A stretch of 64,000 bases of DNA. Origin: CAIUMH01 sp963758555. Lineage in GTDB: Bacteria; Actinomycetota; Acidimicrobiia; Acidimicrobiales; RAAP-2. The notes under the pieces were generated by a model. That model ran no database searches and was not told the DNA's origin. It worked only from the letters and a program-made list of their open reading frames with translations. The position numbers and the translations under genes were made by a program. How positions within the stretch are numbered: the first letter of the stretch is position 1; the number at the start of each line of letters is the position of its first letter. Positions 43,441 to 51,972 of this stretch are shown here, piece by piece. The stretch covers positions 1 through 64,000 of the forward strand of contig CAVWVW010000003.1 in the NCBI GenBank assembly GCA_963758555.1. Direction: 5' to 3'.

Positions 43441-44598
43441 ATAGACAGTTTGCCGCCCCAGGCGAGGGCGAGCCGAAGGCGGCGGATCGCCTCCTGGATC
43501 ATCGCCGTGCTGCTGGTCCTCGGGCTCTTGGCCCTGATCGGAACCCGGATCTCCACCAACGACTTCGCCATCACACCGGGCAGCGCTCAGCCGGTGGCGC
43601 CGCTCATCAAGGTGGCAGGCACTCCGGAGCCGACGGGCTCGGGGAAGATCCTGCTCACCGATGTCCTGCTCACGCAGCTCAACTGGACGAACTACCTCTG
43701 GTTCCGCCTCGACAGCAACGCCGACATCGTCCCGACCGACGCGCTCATCCCGACGAACGTCAACACCTCGCAGCTGAACGCTCAGGGCTACCTCGAGATG
43801 TCCCAGTCGAAGGAAGCGGCGAAGACGGCGGCACTCACCCGCCTCGGCTACCACGTCACGGCGAAGCCTGACGGAGCGGTCGTGACCCAGGTGGCCAACG
43901 ACGCGCCCGCCGCCTCGGCAGTATCGGTCGCCGACATCATCTCGGGTGTCAACGGCCACGCGACCGATTCGGCGTGCGGCGTCATCAGAGCTGTCCACGA
44001 CCTCACGCCCGGGACCAAGGTCACCTTGGACGTGCGAGCCGCCACCATCCATCCGGACGGGGCGATCACCAACGCTCCGGCGAAGCCAGCCGCAGTCACC
44101 CTCGGCGCGCCGCACTCGAAGCTGGCCTCGGGCTGCCCTGGTGTCTCGGGTCCGCCCATGAGCTATCTCGGCATCGGGCTGATGAGCGACGTGCACTACA
44201 CCTATCCGATCCCCATCTCGATCTCGACGCCCAACATCGGTGGCCCCTCTGCGGGTCTGGCGATGACGCTAGGGATCATCGATGAGCTCTCGGGGGGCAC
44301 CTTGGTGCACCATCGCACCATGGCAGCGACCGGCACCATCAGCCCGAACGGGGCGGTGGGCGACGTCGGCGGGGTGCCGCAGAAGACGGTGGCGGTGGCG
44401 GATGCCGGAGCGACCCTCTTCTTCGTCCCCACGAAGGCCGAGAAGGTAGCGGCCGACGAGAAGGCGCCCGCAAGCCTCAAGGTGACGTCGGTGACCTCCC
44501 TCGATCAGGCCCTTCGAGCGCTCTTCGCCCTCGGGGGAACCATCAAGATGGCCGACGGGACCGTTGAAGGAAAGACGACCCAGACCTCGGGGTCGTAG
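43426..44598 (+). CDS. Secreted PDZ-Lon (S16) peptidase
   Basis: About 390 residues from GTG 43426 (GTG 43432 also possible). One N-terminal membrane helix ('RIASWIIAVLLVLGLLALIG'), then a PDZ-like region ('ADIISGVNGHATDSACGVIRAV') and a C-terminal Lon protease domain. The catalytic Ser is in 'NIGGPSAGLAMTLGIID' and the catalytic Lys in 'GGVPQKTVAVADAG'; 'HRTMAATGTISPNGAVGDVGG' is the conserved strand between. This is the YlbL-type actinobacterial/Gram-positive secreted Lon, thought to act outside the membrane in quality control. It is followed by the DivIVA-domain gene after 9 bp. Confidence 0.85.
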   Translation: MTVTHIDSLPPQARASRRRRIASWIIAVLLVLGLLALIGTRISTNDFAITPGSAQPVAPLIKVAGTPEPTGSGKILLTDVLLTQLNWTNYLWFRLDSNADIVPTDALIPTNVNTSQLNAQGYLEMSQSKEAAKTAALTRLGYHVTAKPDGAVVTQVANDAPAASAVSVADIISGVNGHATDSACGVIRAVHDLTPGTKVTLDVRAATIHPDGAITNAPAKPAAVTLGAPHSKLASGCPGVSGPPMSYLGIGLMSDVHYTYPIPISISTPNIGGPSAGLAMTLGIIDELSGGTLVHHRTMAATGTISPNGAVGDVGGVPQKTVAVADAGATLFFVPTKAEKVAADEKAPASLKVTSVTSLDQALRALFALGGTIKMADGTVEGKTTQTSGS

Positions 44599-44607
44599 GC
44601 TCTGAGG

Positions 44608-46239
44608 ATGGCAGAGGACCACAACCCCATCTCGTCACAGCGGATCTCTCCCTACGACGTCTCGCGCGCCTCGTTCAGCGTGGTGCGACGAGGCTTCGAG
44701 CCGCGTGAGGTCCGCAACTTCCTTGACCTGGTGAGCCGTGAGCTCGAGGCATTTGAAACGCGAGAGGCCGAGCTCCGCCACCAGCTGGCAGCGGCAGAAG
44801 ATGACGCGCGCCACCCGGTGATCGATGAGTCCACGCTGACCTCCACGTTGGGAGAGCAGAGCGCGCAGGTGCTCCGGGCAGCCCATGAAGAGGCGCGAGC
44901 CCTTCTCGATCAAGCCCAACAGGACGCCGCGCAGATCGTGAGCGCTGCTCAGGAGCGAGCGAGCGCACTGGCAGTCGCTGCCGAGGAACGGGGTGCCGGA
45001 CGCATCGGAGACGCGGAGCTGAAGGCGGGCAGCCTCGAAGCCCAAGCTCTCGATGCGGCCAAGAAGGTGGTGGCCAAGGCACGCGCCGACGGAGAGACGC
45101 TGGTCGCTCGTGCCCGTGAGCAAGGTCGCGGCATGATCGATCAGGCCCAGGAGGCCCGCAACCGGATCTTGGCGGACATGAACGCTCGCCGTCGCCTGAT
45201 GCATCTCCAGATCGAGCAGCTGCGCGCTGCCCGAGACCAGCTGGCGACGTCGATCGTCGACGTCCGCACCACGATCGATCGGCTGACCGACGAGATCGCA
45301 GCGTCCGATGAGACTGCTCGGGCTGCCGCCCAAGAGGTCGCTCGACGTCAACCCACCTCACCTGAGACTGAGGACGCCACGCTCGACGAGGCGCTCGGGG
45401 TGGAAGCCATCGAGATGACGGAGATCGCCGTGGCCGAACCAGCTCTCGACGTCTCGCTGCCTGGTGACGACCTGGATGAGCACGGCGCTGAGCCTGGTCG
45501 CGTCGAGGAGCTCTTCGCCAAGATCCGGGCCAGTGCCCACGACGTCGATGGCACCGAGATCGTCGAGGCGACGCCTGCTCCCACCAGTGGCCCCGACGCA
45601 GGGCTCTTAGGGGCTCGGGACTCGGCGCTCGCTCCCGCCAGCTCCACCTTGGCTCGAAAGGTCAAGCGAGCGCTCCAAGATGAGCAGAACCGGCTGCTCG
45701 ACGCTCTTCGTGGCCAGAGCCAACCGGACAGCTCGCACGTAGGTGACGGCAGCGAGCTGAGCGCCACGCTGGCTGCGGCATCAGTCGATCCCCTGCGCGA
45801 CGCAGCGGACGCTGGGCGCAGCTTCGGGATCGAGAACGGGGCGCCGGAGGGACCCGGCCTCTCTGACGGTGCGGTGATGGCCATCGCACAGGAGCTGGCT
45901 GGCCACGTCGCTGAGCCGCTGCACCGTCGCCTCTCAGGCCTGGTGGCTGCTGAGGATCCCTCGAACGACGTCAACGCGGCCTTCCGGGAGTGGCGGGGCG
46001 CTCGGCTCGAGCGTGTGGTCGGCGACGCCGCTCACGAAGCGTTCAACGCGGCGGTGGTCGGCATCGCTGGGGACGGTCATCTCCGGTGGGTGCCCACGGG
46101 CTCGCCGTCGCCGTGCCCAGATTGCGCCGACAACGGGCTCGAAGGCCCGCTCAAGGCTGGCTCGACGTTCCCGACGGGCCACGCGGCGCCTCCTGCGCAT
46201 GCCGGCTGCCGCTGTGCCGTCGTGCCGACGTCGGCCTGA
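44608..46239 (+). CDS. DivIVA-domain protein with C-terminal phage-head-morphogenesis-like metal-binding tail
   Basis: 543 residues. 'ISPYDVSRASFSVVRRGFEPREVRNFLDLV' (~12-41) is the DivIVA membrane-curvature domain, followed by a long Ala/Glu/Arg coiled coil (~45-240) and a low-complexity acidic linker (~250-430). The last ~110 residues are folded and end with C503, C506, H525, H531, C534 and C536 ('PCPDCADNG', 'PPAHAGCRCAVVP'), a pattern strongly like the Cys/His tail of SPP1 gp7/Mu F-type phage head proteins. It presumably marks cell poles or septa; the role of the tail is unknown. It lies between PDZ-Lon and UPF0182. Confidence 0.75.
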   Translation: MAEDHNPISSQRISPYDVSRASFSVVRRGFEPREVRNFLDLVSRELEAFETREAELRHQLAAAEDDARHPVIDESTLTSTLGEQSAQVLRAAHEEARALLDQAQQDAAQIVSAAQERASALAVAAEERGAGRIGDAELKAGSLEAQALDAAKKVVAKARADGETLVARAREQGRGMIDQAQEARNRILADMNARRRLMHLQIEQLRAARDQLATSIVDVRTTIDRLTDEIAASDETARAAAQEVARRQPTSPETEDATLDEALGVEAIEMTEIAVAEPALDVSLPGDDLDEHGAEPGRVEELFAKIRASAHDVDGTEIVEATPAPTSGPDAGLLGARDSALAPASSTLARKVKRALQDEQNRLLDALRGQSQPDSSHVGDGSELSATLAAASVDPLRDAADAGRSFGIENGAPEGPGLSDGAVMAIAQELAGHVAEPLHRRLSGLVAAEDPSNDVNAAFREWRGARLERVVGDAAHEAFNAAVVGIAGDGHLRWVPTGSPSPCPDCADNGLEGPLKAGSTFPTGHAAPPAHAGCRCAVVPTSA

Positions 46240-46300
46240 GCCACGAACAACCTTGGGCGACGCTGACCTGCCCTGGTCGCTGCCCTAGGCTCCTCCTCTG

Positions 46301-49300
46301 ATGCGATCACCAGAAGACCTCGAAGAGAGGCCCACCCCGACGCGGTCGCGTTGGCGCGTGGTGCTCGTCATCGTCGCGATCGCCCTGGTCGTCTTGCTGG
46401 CGTCGCTCCGCTCGCTCGCCGGGCTGTGGACCGACCAGATGTGGTTCGCCTCAGAGGGCAAGGGCGAGGTCTTCAACACCTTGCTCGCGGTCAAGGTCGG
46501 CTTGGCGGTCGTCTTCGGACTGCTCTTCTTCGTCGGCCTGCTGGTGAACCTCATCGTGGTCGATCGGATCGGTCGCTCTGCGGTGCTCGTCGATCCCGAA
46601 GACGAGATGGTCCGCCGCTACCAGATGGCCGTGCGCCCCTACGCACGGCGCATCTACCTCGGTCTCGCGGCGGTCTTCGGCATCGGGGCCGGCGTGACGT
46701 CGATCAGCCAGTGGCAGAACTGGCTTCTGTTCACCCACGCCAAGAACTTCGGGACCAAAGATCCCCAGTTCGGCAAGGACGTGGGCTTCTACATCTTCAA
46801 GATGCCCTTCATCGAGTTTCTGATCAGCTGGTTGCTGGTCTCCCTCATCCTGATCACGATCGTGACGGCGGTCTTCCACTACCTGAACGGTGGGATCAGA
46901 GGCCAGCGGGTCCGACCTCGCGTCCGGCCTGTGGTCAAGGTGCACCTCTCGGTGCTGCTAGCCCTCATCGCCCTGGTCAAGGCGGCGGGCTACTTCTACC
47001 AGAAGTACCAGCTGTTGACCTCGACCAACGGCTACGTGGAGGGAGCGACCTACACCGACGTCCATGCCCGACTCCCGGCGATCGAGCTGCTCTTCTGGCT
47101 CTCGCTGCTGGCAGCCGCCATCCTGCTCATCAACATCTGGCGCCAAGGCTGGACGTTGCCGGTCCTGGCCCTCGGCATCTGGGCCTTCGTGGCGCTCGTC
47201 ATCGGCGTCATCTACCCCGCCGTCCTCCAGGCGCTCAAGGTCACCCCGGCGCAGAGCAGCCTGGAGCTCCCCTACATCTCGCGCAACATCACGGCGACGC
47301 GCGATGCGTTCGGCATCAACAGCGTCTCGGTCCAGCCGTTCTCAGGCACGTCGAAGAACCCCGCGAGCACGTTGCAGCAGAACGTCGACACCTTGGACAA
47401 CATCCGGCTCTGGGACCCGGATCCCACCATCTCGCAGCAGACCTTCCAGAAGCTCCAGGGACTGCGCTCGTACTACATCTTCAACGCGCTCGGTGTCGAT
47501 CGCTACTTCATCGACAACAACATGACGCCTGTGCTCAGCGGCGTGCGCCAGGTCAACAGCAATGACATCCCCGAGGCGAACTGGGTCAACACGCACCTCG
47601 TCTACACCCACGGCACGGGGATCGTGATCAACGCTGCCAACAAGGTCCAAGCGCTCAACGGCAGCCCCGTCTTCGGCGTGAGCAACGTGCCGCCCGTCTC
47701 GACCGATGGCTTCCCCAACGTCACCCAAGCAGGTGTGTTCTTCGGTCTGAACCAGCCGGGCTACGTGGTCGCCAACACCAAGCAACCTGAGCTCGACTAC
47801 CAGACCGCTGCGGGCACCAGCGTCGACAATCACTACAAGGGCACCGGGGGAGTGAAGATCAACGGCTTCTTCCGCCGGGCCGCGTTCGCCATCCGCCTGG
47901 CGGACTTCAACCTGCTGATCTCGAACCTGATCACGCCGGACAGCCGGATCATGTTCGTCCGTGACGTCCAGACCATGGCGGAGAAGGCAGCGCCCTTCTT
48001 GTCCTTCGACGCCGATCCCTACAGCGTGCTCGTCGACGGGCACATCGATTGGGTCCTGGACGGCTACACCACGTCGGCGAACTACCCCTACAGCCAGAAT
48101 GCCTCGACCCAGCAGCTCCCTTCGGGGTCGGGTCTGCCTGGGAGCTACAACTACGTCCGCAACTCGGTCAAGGTCGTCATCGACGCCTACTCAGGCAAGA
48201 TGACCTACTACGCGGTCGATCAGAAGGACCCGATGCTGCAGGCTTACGAGTCTGCCTTCCCCGGGCTCTTCACCCCGCTGTCGAAGATGCCCGCCGCGCT
48301 CCAGGCGCACCTGCGCTATCCAGAGGACATCTTCTCAGCGCAGATGGCCACCTACGGCCGCTACCACATCACCAACGCGTCGGCCTTCTACAACGCCGGC
48401 GACGCCTGGGCCATCGCTCAGACTGCGGGTGCAGGGTCTCCCAACCAGACCGTCGAGAACACGTCGTTCACCAACGCACAGGGCGTCACGGTCCAAGGGC
48501 CCGTCGAGAAGATGGCGCCGCAGTACCAGGTCCAATCGCTGCCCGGCTCCACCGCCCAGACCTTCACGATGATCGACGCCTACGCGCCGCTGTCGTCGGG
48601 CAACAACGTCCAGAACCTCTCCGCCTTCATGGTGGCGACCTCTGATCCGTCGAACTACGGCAAGCTCACGGCCTACATCACCCCCTCGGGTCAGAACGTC
48701 ATCGGGCCCATCCAGGCAGACGCGGAGATCCAGCAGAACGCCAAGGTGTCGAAGATCATCACGCCGCTCGACCAGCACGGCTCGACGGTGCTGCTCGGCA
48801 ACATCCTGATGGTTCCCATCGACCAGGCCATGCTCTACGTGAGGCCGCTCTACGTCTCAAGCTCGGGGAACCCGTTGCCACAGCTGAAGTACGTCATCGC
48901 CGTCTACGGCAGCAACGTGTCGATCAGACCCTCGCTCCAGCTGGCGATCTCTGACGTCTTCGGTGCCTCGGTGACCCTGCAGAACGGCAACCAGAGCACC
49001 GGGGGCGGCGGGGGCACGAGCACCGGCACGGCGGCCGAGCAGCAGGCGGCGAGCCTGCTCGCCCAGGCTGATGCGGCCTATCAGGCAGCTCAAGCGGCGC
49101 TCAAGACGGGCAACCTCTCTGCGTACCAAGCAGCCATCAACCAGATGTACGCCTATCTGCTCGAGGCTGAGAGCTTGATCAATCCCTCGACCACCACACC
49201 GAGCACCTCGACGTCAACACCCAGCTCGTCGACCACCACACCGAGCACGACGACGACCACCACCACACCGAGCACGACGACCTCGGTCAAGAAGGCGTCA

Positions 49301-49354
49301 GCGACGACGGCGAAGGCTGCGGTCAGCGCCTCGGCCCGACGCGCCGCGGGCTAG
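46301..49354 (+). CDS. UPF0182 family membrane protein
   Basis: 1017 residues, a hallmark actinobacterial protein. N-terminal ~310 residues contain about seven membrane helices ('VVLVIVAIALVVLLASLRSLAG', 'VGLAVVFGLLFFVGLLVNLIV', 'FLISWLLVSLILITIVTAVF' and others). The large extracellular region includes 'LWDPDPTISQQTFQKLQGLRSYY', 'DRYFIDNNMTPVLSGVRQV', 'HGTGIVINAANKVQALNGSPVF' and 'RHPEDIF'-type 'LRYPEDIFSAQMATYGRYH', all diagnostic. The C-terminus is Thr/Ser/Pro-rich with AAG end. Function unknown in all members. Confidence 0.93.
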   Translation: MRSPEDLEERPTPTRSRWRVVLVIVAIALVVLLASLRSLAGLWTDQMWFASEGKGEVFNTLLAVKVGLAVVFGLLFFVGLLVNLIVVDRIGRSAVLVDPEDEMVRRYQMAVRPYARRIYLGLAAVFGIGAGVTSISQWQNWLLFTHAKNFGTKDPQFGKDVGFYIFKMPFIEFLISWLLVSLILITIVTAVFHYLNGGIRGQRVRPRVRPVVKVHLSVLLALIALVKAAGYFYQKYQLLTSTNGYVEGATYTDVHARLPAIELLFWLSLLAAAILLINIWRQGWTLPVLALGIWAFVALVIGVIYPAVLQALKVTPAQSSLELPYISRNITATRDAFGINSVSVQPFSGTSKNPASTLQQNVDTLDNIRLWDPDPTISQQTFQKLQGLRSYYIFNALGVDRYFIDNNMTPVLSGVRQVNSNDIPEANWVNTHLVYTHGTGIVINAANKVQALNGSPVFGVSNVPPVSTDGFPNVTQAGVFFGLNQPGYVVANTKQPELDYQTAAGTSVDNHYKGTGGVKINGFFRRAAFAIRLADFNLLISNLITPDSRIMFVRDVQTMAEKAAPFLSFDADPYSVLVDGHIDWVLDGYTTSANYPYSQNASTQQLPSGSGLPGSYNYVRNSVKVVIDAYSGKMTYYAVDQKDPMLQAYESAFPGLFTPLSKMPAALQAHLRYPEDIFSAQMATYGRYHITNASAFYNAGDAWAIAQTAGAGSPNQTVENTSFTNAQGVTVQGPVEKMAPQYQVQSLPGSTAQTFTMIDAYAPLSSGNNVQNLSAFMVATSDPSNYGKLTAYITPSGQNVIGPIQADAEIQQNAKVSKIITPLDQHGSTVLLGNILMVPIDQAMLYVRPLYVSSSGNPLPQLKYVIAVYGSNVSIRPSLQLAISDVFGASVTLQNGNQSTGGGGGTSTGTAAEQQAASLLAQADAAYQAAQAALKTGNLSAYQAAINQMYAYLLEAESLINPSTTTPSTSTSTPSSSTTTPSTTTTTTTPSTTTSVKKASATTAKAAVSASARRAAG

Positions 49355-49370
49355 CCCCGCCAAGGCCAGC

Positions 49371-51053
49371 TCAGAGGCTGGCCACGCAGGTTCCTGGCTC
49401 GACGCGCACCACGATCGTGCCGTCGGTCGTGGTGTTGTCCAACGTGAGATATTGCGCGCCAGGCTTCGACGTGATCGTCGCTCCGTTGGCGTAGACGCAA
49501 TAGCCCACAGGGTACGAGCGAGGCGAGATGTAGATGGTCGTCGGCGCGTGGATCGTCCCAGTCGGTGAGTAGACGAGGGTCAAGCTGCCGATCTGCTGGC
49601 TCGATTGCGCGCTGAGCAGGTCGCCGGCGACGGCCACGACGTGGGTCTGGGTCAGCGGCGTGATGACCGGGTTGTACACGTCCTTGTCGTTGATGAGTCC
49701 TTCAGCCGAGCTGCCGGTCGGGTCGTTGTAGTAGCGCCACGCCCACCACGTCCAGCTGAGGCCGAGCGTCGATGCGTCGCTGACGAGGAGCGACGCCAGC
49801 GCTTGGTCGCTCGTGGCGCCGAACTCCGTCATCATGATGGCGGGACCACCTGGCTGGGACGGGGTGTCATAGAGAGGCCGGAGCTGCTCCTGCTTGGCCA
49901 TCGTCAAGAGCTCCTTGTCGGAGCAGACCTGCAGATCGATCGGGTTGCCGGTGACGCCGCTTCGCTCGGGGCAGTAGTCGTGGAAGTTGTAGACGACCCG
50001 CACGAGGTCCGCGGCCTTGGTGACGTAGAGGGTGCGACCGTTGTCCGAGGCGTTGTCGATCTCGGGAAACACGAGATGGTTCGTGTCAGTCTCGAGCAGC
50101 GTCTCGATCAGGCCTCGCTTGGGCACGTTGGGGGGACAGACCAGCGTGTGCGTGGAGCCGATCTCCTGGGTCTCACCGTCGGAGCCTCCGTAGAGGCACG
50201 ACAGACCTACGGAGTAGTGCCGATGACCGTGACCGAGCACGAATTGGAGCCCGAGGGGTTCGTTGATCGGGTCGTAGCCCGCGACCCAAGGGTTTGACTG
50301 GAAGTGGCTGGCAACGGCGACCCACGAGCGCTGGTATTCGTTCTGCAACCCGCCTTGGACGGCGTTGTTGAAGAAGTTGGCGAAGGAAGCGTCCACGGCG
50401 GGGTTCGCGTAGTTGACCGACCAGCGACCCGGATAGATGACCACCGGGTGGCCAGAGGTGCACACCGCCCATGGGGGCGCACCTTCACCAGAGAACACCG
50501 AGCTCCACACGTCTTGGTGCATGTCGATCAGCGAGTAGATGTGGAAGCGACCGAGCTCGTTGACGACCGCGCTGACCTGCTGGAGGTAGGCGTCTGCCAC
50601 CTTCTGGTTCCACATGCCCGGGTCTTTGTAGGGACCAGGCGTGCAGACCTTGGGCTGGTTCGGTCCTCCTGAGCCTGGCTCGATGCCGGCCCAGATGACC
50701 CCGACCCGCACGACGTTGAAGCCTTCCTCGGAGATTCGCTCAGCGTCTGCAGCATCAAGCGAGTTGGGCTGGCCAGGTTGGACGGTCAACGTGAAGGGCG
50801 CGAGCTTGTAGACGGCGTTGACACCGTGGAGGATCACCGTGCGACCGAAGCGGTCTGTCATGAAGGGTCCCCCCGCTGAGAGCAGTGGACCAGAGAGGTA
50901 GGTGTTCTGCTCCATGTTCGAGAGCTTCTCGAGCCCTTGGTCTCGATGCGAGCTGTATTGCTGAGATTGGCCGGAACCCGAAGAGCCACATGAGGCGAGG
51001 CTCACTGCGGCGATGATGCCCGCCGTAGCGATGGCGAGTGAGCGGCGGAGCAT
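49371..51053 (-). CDS. Glycoside hydrolase family 5 lipoprotein (endoglycoceramidase-like)
   Basis: 560 residues from ATG 51053; the longer frame to 51215 lacks a signal. Lipobox 'VSLASCGSS' (lipidated C22). GH5 barrel begins 'DRFGRTVILHGVNAVYKLAP', very like endoglycoceramidases. The acid/base Glu is E265 in 'GYDPINEPLG' and the nucleophile Glu is E410 in 'MMTEFGATSD'. 'SLIDMHQDVWSSVF' is another endoglycoceramidase-type block. A C-terminal beta domain follows (~460-560). Probably cleaves a glycan from a lipid or extracellular polymer at the outer face of the membrane. Substrate not deducible. Confidence 0.82.
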   Translation of the reverse strand: MLRRSLAIATAGIIAAVSLASCGSSGSGQSQQYSSHRDQGLEKLSNMEQNTYLSGPLLSAGGPFMTDRFGRTVILHGVNAVYKLAPFTLTVQPGQPNSLDAADAERISEEGFNVVRVGVIWAGIEPGSGGPNQPKVCTPGPYKDPGMWNQKVADAYLQQVSAVVNELGRFHIYSLIDMHQDVWSSVFSGEGAPPWAVCTSGHPVVIYPGRWSVNYANPAVDASFANFFNNAVQGGLQNEYQRSWVAVASHFQSNPWVAGYDPINEPLGLQFVLGHGHRHYSVGLSCLYGGSDGETQEIGSTHTLVCPPNVPKRGLIETLLETDTNHLVFPEIDNASDNGRTLYVTKAADLVRVVYNFHDYCPERSGVTGNPIDLQVCSDKELLTMAKQEQLRPLYDTPSQPGGPAIMMTEFGATSDQALASLLVSDASTLGLSWTWWAWRYYNDPTGSSAEGLINDKDVYNPVITPLTQTHVVAVAGDLLSAQSSQQIGSLTLVYSPTGTIHAPTTIYISPRSYPVGYCVYANGATITSKPGAQYLTLDNTTTDGTIVVRVEPGTCVASL

Positions 51054-51155
51054 GGGGCGATGGTAGGCCGAACTGCCGCCCGGCCCTGGTACCTGTTCGT
51101 GGCTCGCCCAGGATCTGGGAGCCTGGTGGCTCACCGCGAGATAGGACGTGCCGCA

Positions 51156-51425
51156 ATGTCGAGCAATGACGACGAACTCTTCCACCACGTCGGGGAGCTC
51201 TTGTGGCCCCAGCACGGGTGGAGCCTCGAGCCATCACCAAGCCCCGGGGGGCCGTCCTCATGGTGCTACGAGCACCATGGGAGCGTGACGCTCTCGGTGG
51301 GTGTCGACGAGGGAACCATCACGCTGTACCTGACCACGCAGGACCAGGACCTCACGGTGGGCTCGATCGAGGACCTCACGACATGGCTTGATGCCAACAG
51401 GGCGCTCTATGCCCACCCAAGCTGA
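51156..51425 (+). CDS. Small hypothetical protein
   Basis: 89 residues from ATG 51156 ('MSSNDDELFHHVGELLWPQHGW'). It looks like a compact alpha/beta domain ('SVTLSVGVDEGTITLYLTTQDQDLTVG', 'IEDLTTWLDANRALYAH'). No family recognised, no signal or membrane segment. It is divergent from the GH5 gene and 52 bp upstream of the tRNA. Confidence 0.5.
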   Translation: MSSNDDELFHHVGELLWPQHGWSLEPSPSPGGPSSWCYEHHGSVTLSVGVDEGTITLYLTTQDQDLTVGSIEDLTTWLDANRALYAHPS

Positions 51426-51477
51426 GCGTCACGAGACGCCGAAGGGTCGCGAAGGGCTGCTAACGTGGAAGATCCAG

Positions 51478-51554
<77 letters not shown>

Positions 51555-51587
51555 TCAGGCGTTTGCGTTACGACGCACTCGCGATGG

Positions 51588-51635
51588 AAGAAGCCCTGAT
51601 TTCGGAGCCCACGAGGCCCCGGATCGGGGCTTCTT
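51588..51635 (+). terminator. Terminator hairpin after tRNA-fMet
   Basis: AAGAAGCCC (51588-51596) pairs with GGGCTTCTT (51627-51635); the stem extends inward through GAT/ATC and CGG/CCG with small mismatches. The 3' arm ends CTTCTTCG, mildly T-rich. It lies 33 bp past the tRNA. Confidence 0.65.
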
Positions 51636-51736
51636 CGCGTTGGGGGCCTCCTCGGTGTCGCGGAGGGCCAGCTGACAGCAGATCAACGATCGCAGAATCT
51701 GCGACAGTTGGGAGACGACCCAACTCCGGGCGCGAC

Positions 51737-51760
51737 GAACCAGGCCCGAAGGCCTGGTTC
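51737..51760 (-). terminator. Perfect hairpin downstream of the transposase unit
   Basis: A 10-bp perfect stem (GAACCAGGCC 51737-51746, GGCCTGGTTC 51751-51760) with a 4-nt loop that reads TTCG on the minus strand, a very stable tetraloop. It lies 20 bp after the last stop of the transposase reading frames. No T-run. Confidence 0.5.
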
Positions 51761-51780
51761 AACTGAGGATGCGGGGGTCC

Positions 51781-51972
51781 TTAGGGACCGCGCCGCGGCG
51801 TGCCCATGAACTCGAGACCACGAGGTCCGCGACGAGTCCCGGCCCGCTCCTCCGCCTCGCGCTGATGGCGCTTTGCGGCCTCACCTGCTGGCGTGGTTTG
51901 GGTGGGCACAGCCGAGGGAAGCTCGGGTGTCGCCTTGGGCTTGTCTTGGCTAAGAAGCTTGCTTGGCAGCAT
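51781..51972 (-). CDS. Short frame, probably the displaced C-terminus of the transposase
   Basis: 63 residues overlapping the transposase end in another frame ('KLLSQDKPKATPELPS', 'EAAKRHQREAEERAG', 'GLEFMGTPRRGP'). Its charged composition is like real transposase tails. One extra base near 51955-51970 would fuse it to the transposase and give 644 codons, divisible by three. Alternatively, a chance frame. Confidence 0.35.
   Translation of the reverse strand: MLPSKLLSQDKPKATPELPSAVPTQTTPAGEAAKRHQREAEERAGTRRGPRGLEFMGTPRRGP

Larger units (their letters stand above)
51555..51949. other. Region between tRNA-fMet and transposase
   Basis: About 395 bp holding the tRNA terminator (51588-51635), a perfect 15-bp palindrome TCGCAGA-A-TCTGCGA near 51692-51706, the minus-strand hairpin (51737-51760) and a probable out-of-frame transposase tail (51781-51949). 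No repeat of the tRNA 3' end was found here, and no clear element terminus could be assigned. Confidence 0.4.

Noticed and set aside
43441..44196. N-terminal extension of the HEAT-repeat frame
   Set aside because: It is fully antisense to the PDZ-Lon gene and shows no protein-like pattern; only the part ending at 42793 has HEAT repeats.
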